From Amycolatopsis arida (lineage in GTDB: Bacteria > Actinomycetota > Actinomycetes > Mycobacteriales > Pseudonocardiaceae): a stretch of 64,000 bases of DNA. Positions 40,087 through 48,387 of the stretch are shown here, piece by piece (position 1 is the first letter of the stretch; each line of letters starts with the position of its first letter). The stretch lies in contig NZ_FOWW01000001.1 in NCBI RefSeq assembly GCF_900115565.1, forward strand, positions 315,731 to 379,730. The letters are read 5' to 3'. Made by a program: the position numbers and the translations under genes. The notes below the pieces were generated by a model. The model did no database searches. It saw nothing but the letters and a program-made list of their open reading frames with translations, and was not told where the DNA came from.

Positions 40087-40256
40087 CTTTCGGCGAACCG
40101 AGACAATCGAATACATAACGGCGGGTCCATACCATTCGATGATGGGAATTTTGCCCCATTCAGCGGCGCCGGGGAACCGGACCGAAGGCTAGGCTCTGCT
40201 TACCGCGCGGTGCCCCTCGGAATCCGATTCCCTTCGCCCCTGGAAAGGACCCCCTG

Positions 40257-40889
40257 ATGCTCAGCATGATAGCGGCAGCCGGCCTCGCCCTGTCGACGGT
40301 CACCGCACCCGCGGCGACATCCTGGAATCCGCCGAACGACTCCATCGTCATCGACATCGTCACCGTCAACGGCTCGGGCTGCCCGCTCGGGACGGCGGCG
40401 GTGGCGGTGTCGGCGGACAACAAGGCGTTCACCGTGACCTACAGCGACTACCTGGCGCAGGTGGGTGTGGGCGCGTCGCCGACCGACTTCCGGAAGAACT
40501 GCCAACTCAATCTGCGGGTGCACGTGCCGCACGGGTTCACCTACGCGATCGCCCAGGCCGACTACCGCGGCTTCGCGCACCTGGCCCGTGGCGCGAAGGG
40601 AACGCAGCGGGCGAACTACTATTTCCAGGGAATGGCGCCCACCGCGCACGTCGACCACAACTACAACGGGCCCTACAGTGACAACTGGCAGGCCACGGAC
40701 GTCACCGACATCGCGCAGCTGGTGTACAAGCCGTGCGGCGAGGAACGCAACTTCAACGTCAACACGGAACTGCGGGTGAGCGCCGGAACGTCGGACCCGA
40801 CGAAGACCACCAGTTTCATGACGATGGACTCCACCGACGGCAGCATCAAGACGACGTACCACTTCGCGTGGAAGAAGTGCGATTCCTGA
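40257..40889 (+). CDS. Secreted DUF4360 protein
   Basis: A 210-residue protein with a short signal peptide (MLSMIAAAGLALSTVTAPAA). The mature part carries the DUF4360 pattern: GSGCPLGTAAVAVSADNKAFTVTYSDYLAQVG, DFRKNCQLNLRVHVPHGFTYAIAQADYRGF, and late cysteines KPCGEERNF and KKCDS that give four in total. Function is unknown across the family, found in actinobacteria and fungi. GGAAAGGA precedes the ATG. It is followed by a strong palindromic terminator. Confidence 0.85.
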   Translation: MLSMIAAAGLALSTVTAPAATSWNPPNDSIVIDIVTVNGSGCPLGTAAVAVSADNKAFTVTYSDYLAQVGVGASPTDFRKNCQLNLRVHVPHGFTYAIAQADYRGFAHLARGAKGTQRANYYFQGMAPTAHVDHNYNGPYSDNWQATDVTDIAQLVYKPCGEERNFNVNTELRVSAGTSDPTKTTSFMTMDSTDGSIKTTYHFAWKKCDS

Positions 40890-40904
40890 TACCGGAGAGG
40901 AGGT

Positions 40905-40938
40905 GGTACGCCCGGCCGGCGCGCCGGCCGGGCGTACC
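40905..40938. terminator. 34-bp perfect palindrome, probable terminator
   Basis: Arms GGTACGCCCGGCCGGC (40905-40920) and its exact complement (40923-40938) with GC between, 15 bases after the DUF4360 stop. It would form a very stable hairpin. No T tract. Confidence 0.65.
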
Positions 40939-40981
40939 CCGTCGAGGTTTGACCGGCGCGGGACGGGGGGACCCCGGTGCG

Positions 40982-41398
40982 GTGAGCACCGACATGTTCA
41001 CCGTGCACGACCTGGCCGAGTTGGCCGAGTTGACATCGCTCGGCGTGGCGCCCTACCTGCGCTACTCGCCGGGGCCGGAGTCCGACGCGCGGCACCCGAG
41101 CCGGGACCACGAGAGCGGGCTGCTGATGCCCGGCCTCTCGGTCAACCCGCTGCCGGCGCCCGGCTGGTGGTCGCTCCCGCTGGAGGACTGGTTGGCCCGG
41201 CGGGTGTGCCAGTACCTGCGGGAGCTGCGCGAGGGCGCCCGCCCGTGGCTGCTCAACGGCCGACAGGTGGACTTCGGCCCGGACAACGAGCCCCTTGTCG
41301 TCGACATCACGCCGGTTGCCTGGGTGAGCCCGGCCCTGCTCGACCAGGCCCAGCGCCACTACCACCAGCGCCTCAACGCCGGTGAGTCCACTCACTAG
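40982..41398 (+). CDS. DUF6098 family protein
   Basis: A 138-residue cytosolic protein, matching in pattern the actinobacterial DUF6098 family: SLGVAPYLRYSPGPESDARHPS, ESGLLMPGLSVNPLPAP, WWSLPLEDWLARRVCQYLREL. Function unknown. The start is the GTG at 40982; an ATG four codons downstream is possible. It has a free-standing position between the DUF4360 gene and an AraC regulator. Confidence 0.72.
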   Translation: MSTDMFTVHDLAELAELTSLGVAPYLRYSPGPESDARHPSRDHESGLLMPGLSVNPLPAPGWWSLPLEDWLARRVCQYLRELREGARPWLLNGRQVDFGPDNEPLVVDITPVAWVSPALLDQAQRHYHQRLNAGESTH

Positions 41399-41544
41399 AA
41401 CCGCGAGTTCGACGGTCGGGACGGCGAATCCCACGTTCGGATCGTTCCGCGCCGCCCCCGCTCCGTGCCATCATGCCGGTACACCCGATTGGTCTGAACC
41501 TCTTCGCCGGAAGGGGCCGCTGTGCGGACCACTGGGAGGGACTG

Positions 41545-42474
41545 ATGCGCGGGACCACCGTGTTGCCGGGGACGCCCTGCCGAGCCCCGCGGGACGGGGA
41601 CCCGCCGGTGCACCGCCTCGAGGTACCCACACCCACCGCGCTGCCGTTCGCCATCGGCACGTTCGACAGCATCGGCCCGATGTCCCGGGCGCCGTTCCCG
41701 CACCGGCACACCTTCCACGAGATCGTCCACGTCACCGCCGGCACCGGCACGCACGTCGTCGACGTCGCCCGGTGGGAGCTGCGCCCGCCACACCTCGGCG
41801 TGCTCGCCCCCGGCCAGGTGCACCACTGGGAGGGCGTCCGCGACCTGACCGGGTTCGTCGTGCTGTTCACCGACGACTTCCTGCTGGACCACCCCGAGGA
41901 CCGGGACCTGCTGCGCCGGCTGAGCGAGCGGCCGTGGCTGGCCCTCGACGAGGCCGCGCACCGCGGGACGGCCCGGCTGATCGCCGAGCTCGACGAGGAG
42001 TACCGCCGCCGGGCCGAGGGCGCGGAGTCGGTCCTGCGCGCACTGCTCCACGTCCTCGTCGTGCGCGCCGCCCGGTTGGCCGCGCCGGCGGTCGCCGCGT
42101 CACCCGCGCGACCGGGGGCGGTCGCCGCGGAGTTCGCCCGGCTCACCGACCGGACGGACCTGACCGAGTGGTCGGTCCGCGGTTACGCCGAGCGCATCGG
42201 CGTCACGCCGGGCCACCTCACCGAGGCGGTGCGGGCGGCGACCGGCCGAACGCCCTCCCAACTGCTCCGCGAGGCCCGCGTCGCCGAGGCCAAACGGCTG
42301 CTGGTGAAGACGGCGCTGACGGTGCGGCAGGTCGCCGGCCGGCTCGACTTCGCCGATCCCGCGTACTTCTGCCGGTTCTTCCGCCGGGAGACGGGCGTGA
42401 GTCCTGGTGACTTCCGGCGCACCGGGGACCGGCACTGGCGCGGCGGCGACACCCGCGAGATTCACCACGATTGA
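41545..42474 (+). CDS. AraC-family regulator with cupin sensor domain
   Basis: A 309-residue regulator. Residues 45-130 form a cupin (FPHRHTFHEIVHVTAGTGTHVVD). Residues 215-300 carry the AraC double helix-turn-helix (SVRGYAERIGVTPGHLTEAVRAATG and TVRQVAGRLDFADPAYFCRFFRRETGVSP). GGGAGGG lies just before the ATG; the frame opens earlier at 41473 without such a site. It reads towards the secreted dioxygenase gene 80 bases downstream, so regulation of that gene is plausible. Confidence 0.85.
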   Translation: MRGTTVLPGTPCRAPRDGDPPVHRLEVPTPTALPFAIGTFDSIGPMSRAPFPHRHTFHEIVHVTAGTGTHVVDVARWELRPPHLGVLAPGQVHHWEGVRDLTGFVVLFTDDFLLDHPEDRDLLRRLSERPWLALDEAAHRGTARLIAELDEEYRRRAEGAESVLRALLHVLVVRAARLAAPAVAASPARPGAVAAEFARLTDRTDLTEWSVRGYAERIGVTPGHLTEAVRAATGRTPSQLLREARVAEAKRLLVKTALTVRQVAGRLDFADPAYFCRFFRRETGVSPGDFRRTGDRHWRGGDTREIHHD

Positions 42475-42553
42475 CCGATTCCGTCCATCGTCCGGGCCCG
42501 TACAGCCTGGTTACGGTCGTGCCACGCCTTCCCGAGATCCCCGAGGAGCCGGC

Positions 42554-43327
42554 ATGGACGACCCCACCACGACCGAAGGACAACCGCACGGCAGCCGCGG
42601 CCTCCGCCGCAAGACCGTGCTGCGCGCGGCGCTCGCCGCGGGCGTCGCGGCCCCCGCCGTGGGTGCGGCACTGACCGGCCTGCCCGCGCTGGCCAGGACG
42701 GTCGGCGCCGCCGGCGGCACCCCGACATTGACCCCCGAGTGCGACGACGGCGACGACCCCACCCCGCCGCAGACCGAGGGCCCCTACTTCAAGCCGAACT
42801 CGCCGCGGCGCGCCTCGCTGGTGCAGTCGAGAACGCCCGGTACGAGGCTGACCGTCACCGGCTACGTCTTCGGCCTCGCCTGCCTGCCGATCGGCGACGT
42901 GCTGCTCGGCTTCTGGCAGGCCGACCACGCCGGTGCCTACGACAACGTCGGCTTCCGCTTCCGCGGACACCAGTTCACCGGTGCCGACGGCGGGTACAGG
43001 CTGGTGACGATCGTGCCGGGCCTCTACCCCGGCCGCACCCGGCACATCCACGTCAAGGTGCAGGCACCGGGGCGGCGGGTGCTCACCACACAGCTCTACT
43101 TCCCCGGCGAGCCGCGCAACAACACGGACGCGATCTTCGATCCGCGGCTGCTGATGACCGTGCGGGACACCCCGACCGGGAGGGAGGCCACGTTCGACTT
43201 CGTGCTCGACGTGCCGCAACAGCCGGGCCCGCAGGTGGTGGCACCTGGGCTGCCGGCACCGCGTACGCGGCGGGCGACCGAGTCACCCACGGTGGGCGCG
43301 GCTACGTCTGCCTCCAGGCGCACGTAA
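42554..43327 (+). CDS. Tat-exported intradiol dioxygenase, 3' end frameshifted
   Basis: A 257-residue reading frame. Tat signal GLRRKTVLRAALAAGVAAPA. The catalytic domain has TEGPYFKPNSPRRASL, WQADHAGAYDNVGFRFRG, and LYPGRTRHIHVKVQAPG, which provide the Tyr/Tyr/His/His ligands of the ferric iron. Such secreted enzymes cleave catechols and are linked to breakdown of lignin-related aromatics. The natural C-terminus should continue into the carbohydrate-binding module found in another frame at 43236-43380; the present frame ends in unrelated residues (PRTRRATESPTVGA). One base appears to be missing near 43225-43245. GAGGAG precedes the ATG. Confidence 0.82.
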   Translation: MDDPTTTEGQPHGSRGLRRKTVLRAALAAGVAAPAVGAALTGLPALARTVGAAGGTPTLTPECDDGDDPTPPQTEGPYFKPNSPRRASLVQSRTPGTRLTVTGYVFGLACLPIGDVLLGFWQADHAGAYDNVGFRFRGHQFTGADGGYRLVTIVPGLYPGRTRHIHVKVQAPGRRVLTTQLYFPGEPRNNTDAIFDPRLLMTVRDTPTGREATFDFVLDVPQQPGPQVVAPGLPAPRTRRATESPTVGAATSASRRT

Positions 43328-43380
43328 CCCAGCCGGGGTGGGAGCCTCCCGCCGCGCCGGCGCTCTGGCGAGCCCGATGA
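43236..43380 (+). pseudogene. Out-of-frame CBM5/12-type C-terminal domain of the dioxygenase
   Basis: In the frame -1 relative to the dioxygenase the sequence reads GTWAAGTAYAAGDRVTHGGR then GYVCLQAHVTQPGWEPP and ends ALWRAR followed by TGA at 43378-43380. This is the W...Y..GD.V...G..Y.C...H....GW.P.....LW pattern of chitin/cellulose-binding CBM5/12 domains. Dioxygenase-CBM5/12 fusions are known from cellulolytic Streptomyces. Either the gene is newly broken, expression uses a frameshift, or the assembly lacks one base. Confidence 0.8.
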
Positions 43381-43503
43381 CCCAGCCAGTGCCGAGCGGT
43401 GGGACCGGTTTCGGGTTCCACCCTCGGCGTCTCGGAGTAAGGTGACGACCGACAGCGCGGCGCCCGTGGTGCCGGCGCGGCACCGTCGAGCTGGGAGGCC
43501 ACC

Positions 43504-44124
43504 GTGAGCGTCGAGTTCCTGCTGACCGCACTCGTCGTCGTCGCGATACCGGGCACCGGGGTGCTCTACACGATGGCGGCCGGACTCTCCCGGGGCACCA
43601 GGGCCAGCGTCGTCGCCGCGTTCGCCTGCACGCTCGGTATCATCCCGCACCTGGTCGCGGCGATCACCGGCCTCGCCGCGCTGCTGCACACCAGCGCGGT
43701 GGCCTTCCAGGTGCTCAAGTACCTCGGCGTCGCCTACCTCCTCTACATGGCGTGGAGCATGCTGCGGGAGAAGGGCGCGCTGGCGCTCGACACCACCGCG
43801 CGAGACTCCGCGCCACGATCGGCCAGGAAGGTGATCGTCTCCGGTGTCCTGATCAACATTCTCAATCCGAAGCTGACCATCTTCTTCGTCGCCTTCCTGC
43901 CGCTGTTCGTGTCCTCCGGCGAGCCGTACGCGCTGCTGCGCATGGTCGAGCTCAGCGCGGTGTTCATGGTGCTGACCTTCGTCGTCTTCGTCGGCTACGG
44001 CGCGTTCGCCGCGCTGATCCGCAATTACGTCATCAGCCGACCCAGGGTGCTCACTTGGATGCGCCGGGTCTTCGCCGGCGCGTTCGTGGGACTCGGTGCC
44101 CGGCTCGCGCTCACCGACCGTTGA
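43504..44124 (+). CDS. LysE-family exporter
   Basis: A 206-residue membrane protein with six predicted helices, LysE/RhtB superfamily. Landmarks are IPGTGVLYTMAAGLSRGTRASVVAAFACTLGI and GVLINILNPKLTIFFVAFLPLF. Exports an amino acid or related small molecule; substrate not assignable. The GTG start follows GGGAGG at six bases. It stands alone. Confidence 0.87.
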   Translation: MSVEFLLTALVVVAIPGTGVLYTMAAGLSRGTRASVVAAFACTLGIIPHLVAAITGLAALLHTSAVAFQVLKYLGVAYLLYMAWSMLREKGALALDTTARDSAPRSARKVIVSGVLINILNPKLTIFFVAFLPLFVSSGEPYALLRMVELSAVFMVLTFVVFVGYGAFAALIRNYVISRPRVLTWMRRVFAGAFVGLGARLALTDR

Positions 44125-44303
44125 TCGACGTTTTCCAGCATCGTCATATTCTTTCGCCAAACTCGACCGAGAAAGCGGCCGCCAACTGCCGCCCGCACCG
44201 CCGTCCACCCGCCATCACCACCACCACGGCTGGCCGGGTCTGTCCATCCCACGGCCACTCCCCCCCGATGTGCCTGCGGAGTCTCCCGGCCCTGCCGACG
44301 GCG

Positions 44304-44401
44304 AGTTGTCCACACCACCCATAGTGATCCACAGATTTCGCGAGCGCCCGTTGCGGACCCCCAGAACCGATAGAATGGACCCGGGGATGGCCCCCAGGGT
44401 G
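44304..44401 (+). repeat. Dispersed intergenic element, copy B
   Basis: Same block order and orientation as 23511-23617: AGTTGTCCACA, ATAGTGATCCACAGATTT, GCCCGTTGCGGACCCCC, ACCGATAGAATGGA, then a GC-rich inverted stretch GGGGATGGCCCCC. TTGTCCACA at 44306-44314 and TGATCCACA at 44325-44333 are spaced as in copy A. Many differences between the blocks show that the copies are old or under selection for the cores only. Confidence 0.7.
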
Positions 44402-44512
44402 CGGCGGGTAATAGGTAGGTGGGCCGGGGACGTACATTCGTTCTCGGTGGGCCCGTTCCGGTGATTCCGCCTGCGTCGACTGGACATCCGAGCGGGCCTC
44501 TGCGCCGCGGCG

Positions 44513-44593
44513 CTCACCGCCGCCGTGCTCGCCACCGCCGCCGTGCTCACCGCCGCCGTGCTCACCGCCGCCGCGGTGCTCACCGCCGCCGTG
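44513..44593. repeat. 15/18-bp tandem repeat
   Basis: Five units: CTCACCGCCGCCGTG at 44513, 44546 and 44579, alternating with 18-bp variants at 44528 (CTCGCCACCGCCGCCGTG) and 44561 (CTCACCGCCGCCGCGGTG). All periods are multiples of three. Confidence 0.8.
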
Positions 44594-44684
44594 CTCACCC
44601 GCACCGGGCGCACACGCGGTGTGAGAGGCCGCCGCGGCGGAGGTCCGTGGCTGAGCGTGGTCACCCCGCCGCGGCACGGCGTGG

Positions 44685-45689
44685 TCAGTCCCGGCGGACC
44701 TCGGAGATCCGCACGGGGCGGTGCTCGCGGCGGGACAGCTCGCACGCCTCCGCGACGTAGCTCGCCTCCAGCGCGTCGGCAACGGTGCACGCCTCGCTGG
44801 TCTCCCCGCGCACCGAGGCCACGAACGCCCGCAACTCCGCGACGTACGCCGGCTGGAACCGCTCCACGAACGTCGGGTACGCCGGCCCGCTCGGCCACGC
44901 CACGCCGGCCTCCACCGACCGCAGCGGCATCCGCTCGTCCAACCCCACGGCGAGGCTCTGCCGCGACCCCATCACCTCGAGCCGCACGTCGTACCCGGCC
45001 GCGTTGTACCGGGTGGCCGACACCAGCGCGATGGTGTCGTCGGCCAGGGTCAGCACCGCCCCGAGCGTGTCGACGTCGCCGGCCGCGCGAAAGAACTCCT
45101 CGCCGCGGTTGGTCCCCACCGCGTAGACCTCGGCCACCTCCTGCCCGCTCACCCAACGGATGACGTCGAAGTCGTGCACACCGCAGTCCCGGAACAACCC
45201 GCCGGACGTGGGGATGTAGGTCGCCGGCGGCGGCGCCGGGTCCAATGTGGTCGCGCGCAGGGTGTGCACCCACCCCAGCTCCCCGGACCGCACGGCCGCC
45301 CGCGCGGCCGCGTACCCGGGATCGAACCGCCGCTGGAAGCCGACGTGCACCGGCACCTCGGCGCCGGTCACCCGGCGCAGCACGCGCACGGTCTCGGCGA
45401 CGTCCCCGGCCACCGGCTTCTCGCACAGCACCGGGATCCCCGCCTCCACCGACCGCACGATCAGCTCCGGGTGCGCGTCGGTGGCCGCGGCGACCACCAG
45501 GCCGTCCAGCCCGGCGCCGAACAGCGCCTCGACATCCTCGACGTGCTCCGCGCCGAGCTTGCCGGCCACCTCCCCGGCCCGCTGCGGCTGGGCGTCGGCG
45601 ATCACCAGCGCGTCCACCTCGTCGAGCCCGCGCAGGATCTCCGCGTGCATCGCGCCGATCCGGCCGGCACCGGCCAGTCCCAGTCTCAT
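44685..45689 (-). CDS. iolG: Inositol 2-dehydrogenase-type Gfo/Idh/MocA oxidoreductase
   Basis: A 334-residue NAD-dependent dehydrogenase. Rossmann start MRLGLAGAGRIGAMHAEIL, the family motif CEKPVA, and the catalytic block FRDCGVHDFDVIRWVSG with the Asp/His pair. In this cluster it most likely oxidises myo-inositol to scyllo-inosose, the first step of the pathway, though isomer specificity (IolG, IolX, IolW) cannot be read. It is the last gene of lacI-mmsA-iolG, 20 bases after the mmsA stop. Confidence 0.87.
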   Translation of the reverse strand: MRLGLAGAGRIGAMHAEILRGLDEVDALVIADAQPQRAGEVAGKLGAEHVEDVEALFGAGLDGLVVAAATDAHPELIVRSVEAGIPVLCEKPVAGDVAETVRVLRRVTGAEVPVHVGFQRRFDPGYAAARAAVRSGELGWVHTLRATTLDPAPPPATYIPTSGGLFRDCGVHDFDVIRWVSGQEVAEVYAVGTNRGEEFFRAAGDVDTLGAVLTLADDTIALVSATRYNAAGYDVRLEVMGSRQSLAVGLDERMPLRSVEAGVAWPSGPAYPTFVERFQPAYVAELRAFVASVRGETSEACTVADALEASYVAEACELSRREHRPVRISEVRRD

Positions 45690-45709
45690 CCGTTCGTCGT
45701 CCTCTCGTG

Positions 45710-47212
45710 TCAGCCGTGGGTCGGGAAGCCGAGGTCGACACCCGCCCGGTGTCGCGGCCACCGCGCGGTGATCGCCTTGGCCCTGGTGTAGAAGTGCACG
45801 CCGTGCGCGCCGTGCACGTGGGTGTCGCCGAACAGCGAGTCCTTCCAGCCGCCGAAGGAGTAGTAGGCCATCGGCACCGGGATGGGCACGTTCACGCCGA
45901 CCATCCCGACGCTCACCCTCCGCTGGTACTCCCGCGCGGCCAACCCGTCGCCGGTGAAGATGGCCGTGCCGTTGCCGTACGGGTTGGCGTTGACCAGCTC
46001 CACCGCCGCCTCGAAGGTCGGCACCCGCACCACGCACAGCACCGGTCCGAAGATCTCGTCGGTGTAGATCGACATGTCGGGGGTGACGTGGTCGAACAGC
46101 GTCGGTCCCGCCCAGAAGCCGCTCTCGTGCCCGGCGGGGGCGTACCCGCGCCCGTCCACCACCAGCGTGGCGCCCTCCGTCACACCGGCATCCACATAGG
46201 ACAGGACACGGTCCCGAGCCTGCGCGGTGACCAGCGGCCCCATCTGCGACTCGGGCTCGGTGCCCGGCCCGGTGCGCAGCGCGCGGGTGCGCTCGGCGAT
46301 GACCGGCACCAGCGCGTCACCGACGTCGCCGACCGCGACCACCACGGAGATCGCCATGCACCGCTCCCCCGCGCTGCCGTAGCCCGCCGACACCGCGGCG
46401 TCCGCGGCGTCGTCGAGGTCGGCTGGGCCGAGATCGGGCAACACCACCATGTGGTTCTTCGCGCCGCCGAGCGCCTGCACCCGCTTGCCGGCCGCGGTGC
46501 CGCTGGAGTAGACGTGCCGGGCGATCGGTGTCGAGCCGACGAACGACACCCCCGCCACGTCCGGGTGGTCGAGCAGCGCGTTCACCGCGTCGGCGTCGCC
46601 CTGCACGACGTTGAGCACCCCCGGCGGCAACCCCGCCTCGGCGAACAGCTCGGCCAGCCGCACCGAGGGCGAGGGATCGCGATCCGACGGCTTGAGCACG
46701 AACGTGTTGCCGCAGGCGATCGCCACCGGGAACATCCACATCGGCACCATCACCGGGAAGTTGAACGGGGTGATCCCGACGGCCACGCCCAACGGCTGGC
46801 GCACCGAGTACGCGTCGACGCCCCGGGACACCTGCTCGGAGTGCTCGCCCTTGAGCAGGTGCGGGATCCCGCAGGCGAACTCCACCACCTCCAGGCCGCG
46901 GCGCACCTCGCCGGCCGCGTCCGAGAGCACCTTGCCGTGCTCGGCGGTGATCAGCTCGGCCAGCTCGCCGGCGTGCCGCTCGACCAGCTCGCGGAACGCG
47001 AAGAGCACCCTGGCCCGGGTGGACAGCGAGCTCTCCGCCCAGTCCGGCGCGGCCTTCACGGCGGAGGCCACCGCGGCGTTCACGTCCGCGGTGTCGGCGA
47101 GCGCGACCCTGCGGGCCACCGCGCCGGTGGCGGGCTGGAACACGTCCCCGTGCCGGCCGGACCCGCCGGGATGGCGGGCACCGTCGATCCAGTGCGGCAC
47201 GATCTCGGTCAT
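45710..47212 (-). CDS. mmsA: Methylmalonate/malonate-semialdehyde dehydrogenase (CoA-acylating)
   Basis: A 500-residue ALDH-superfamily enzyme of the MmsA/IolA type. Catalytic Cys in [38 protein letters not shown] and [14 protein letters not shown] are characteristic. In inositol breakdown it converts malonate semialdehyde to acetyl-CoA and CO2. The ATG at 47212 follows the lacI stop by 12 bases. Confidence 0.92.
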   Translation of the reverse strand: MTEIVPHWIDGARHPGGSGRHGDVFQPATGAVARRVALADTADVNAAVASAVKAAPDWAESSLSTRARVLFAFRELVERHAGELAELITAEHGKVLSDAAGEVRRGLEVVEFACGIPHLLKGEHSEQVSRGVDAYSVRQPLGVAVGITPFNFPVMVPMWMFPVAIACGNTFVLKPSDRDPSPSVRLAELFAEAGLPPGVLNVVQGDADAVNALLDHPDVAGVSFVGSTPIARHVYSSGTAAGKRVQALGGAKNHMVVLPDLGPADLDDAADAAVSAGYGSAGERCMAISVVVAVGDVGDALVPVIAERTRALRTGPGTEPESQMGPLVTAQARDRVLSYVDAGVTEGATLVVDGRGYAPAGHESGFWAGPTLFDHVTPDMSIYTDEIFGPVLCVVRVPTFEAAVELVNANPYGNGTAIFTGDGLAAREYQRRVSVGMVGVNVPIPVPMAYYSFGGWKDSLFGDTHVHGAHGVHFYTRAKAITARWPRHRAGVDLGFPTHG

Positions 47213-47224
47213 CGAACTCTCCTT

Positions 47225-48235
47225 CTAGGCGCTGCGGGATGTCGGGGAACCGGTGGTGGCCCGTACCACCAGCGAGGGGTGCAGCAGGTGCCGGACCGGC
47301 TCGGTGCGCTCGCCGCGGACCCGCTCCAGCACGGCCTCCACCGCGAGCCGGCCCATCTCGACGCGGGGCTGGTCGACCGTGGTGAGCGAGACGTGCCGGA
47401 GCGCGGCCAGCGAGGTGTTGTCGTAGCCGACCACCGACACGTCGTCCGGCACGCGCAGCCCCGCCTCCTCCAGCGCGGAGATCGTGCCGATCGCGTTGAA
47501 GTCGTTGCCGGCGAACACCGCGGTGGGCAGGTCCGCGAGGTGCTCGGCGAGCAGCTGGCGCACGGCCTTCTCCCCGGCGCTGTCGGTGTGCTCGCTGGGG
47601 ATCACCATGGGCTCCAGCCCGTGCCGGACCATCGCCGCCCGGTAGCCGCGGCGGCGGGCCGACGCGGCCGCTCCGCCGCCGTCGAAGTGCGCGATCCGCC
47701 GGTGGCCGAGCCCGACGAGGTGATCCACCGCGAGCGTGGCGCCGGCCTCGCCGTCGTCGTTGATGGTGTCCACGGTGGGCAGCCGGGAGCCGCGGGAGAC
47801 CAGCACCACGGGGCACTGCCGGGCCGCCTCCTCGATCGCCGCCGCCGGCAGCACCGGAGAGAGCAGCACCACCCCGGCCGGGCGGAACGACAGCAGGCCG
47901 CGCAGCGCGTCCCGCTCGCGGCTCGGCCGCCGGCCGCCGGTGTTGAGGACGACGTGGAACCCCGCGGCGCTGGCGGCGGCGTCGAGCCCCTCGATCACCT
48001 CGGCGAAGAACGCGTTGCGCAGGTCGGACACCATCACGCCGAGCACGGTGGACGTCCGGCTGGCCAGCGACCTGGCGAGCACGTGCGGGGAGTAGCCCAG
48101 CTCCTCGGCGGCCTTCAGCACGGCCGCCCTGCGCCGCGGGCTCACCTTGGGCGAGTTCCGCATGACCAGCGACACCAACGCGCGGGACACGCCCGCTCGC
48201 GCGGCCACGTCCTCCATGGTCGGTCGGACCACCAC
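47225..48235 (-). CDS. LacI-family repressor of the inositol locus
   Basis: A 336-residue LacI/GalR regulator. The N-terminal helix-turn-helix is MEDVAARAGVSRALVSLVMRNSPKVSPRRRAAVLKAAEELGY with hinge VLARSLASRTSTVLGVMVSD, followed by a periplasmic-binding-like sugar domain. Start is ambiguous between adjacent GTGs at 48235 and 48232 and an ATG five codons on; GGGAGG lies just upstream. First gene of the leftward operon and divergent from the iolE operon, with a perfect palindrome between them, so it very probably represses both sides and is released by inositol or an intermediate. Confidence 0.88.
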   Translation of the reverse strand: MVVRPTMEDVAARAGVSRALVSLVMRNSPKVSPRRRAAVLKAAEELGYSPHVLARSLASRTSTVLGVMVSDLRNAFFAEVIEGLDAAASAAGFHVVLNTGGRRPSRERDALRGLLSFRPAGVVLLSPVLPAAAIEEAARQCPVVLVSRGSRLPTVDTINDDGEAGATLAVDHLVGLGHRRIAHFDGGGAAASARRRGYRAAMVRHGLEPMVIPSEHTDSAGEKAVRQLLAEHLADLPTAVFAGNDFNAIGTISALEEAGLRVPDDVSVVGYDNTSLAALRHVSLTTVDQPRVEMGRLAVEAVLERVRGERTEPVRHLLHPSLVVRATTGSPTSRSA

Positions 48236-48258
48236 GCCTCCCGCCGGAAAACCAACCC

Positions 48259-48318
48259 TTGACACTGCCGTGACGCACGCTACATCCTTGGAGCGCTCTA
48301 ATCAATAGAGCGCTCCAA
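48259..48318 (+). promoter_or_regulatory. iol divergent promoter with a double LacI-type operator
   Basis: TTGGAGCGCTCTA (48288-48300) and TAGAGCGCTCCAA (48306-48318) form a perfect 13-bp inverted repeat around five bases. Each arm contains the self-complementary GAGCGCTC with the central CG typical of LacI-family operators, so there are two operator sites 18 bases apart. A -35 hexamer TTGACA at 48259-48264 with a weak TACATC 16 bases on places rightward transcription starts at the operator. Confidence 0.8.
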
Positions 48319-48387
48319 CACCCGGACTGCCGGACGCGGCGCCACGGCGTGGAGGAGTCACCGCACGACGTGGGAAGAGGGCACCGC

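Larger units (their letters stand above)
44125..44684. other. 560-bp gene-free stretch with repeats
   Basis: No open frame here has a recognisable product. It holds the second copy of the dispersed element (44304-44401) and a 15/18-bp tandem repeat (44513-44593). Frames across the tandem part translate into AVLTA-type low complexity and are not genes. Confidence 0.65.

Noticed and set aside
40905-40938. Recombination or attachment site suggested by the 34-bp palindrome
   Set aside because: No integrase or second copy is visible; its position just after a stop codon fits a terminator.
44419-44760. Possible small gene across the tandem repeat before iolG
   Set aside because: Low-complexity translation created by the repeat, overlapping the end of iolG; no ribosome site.
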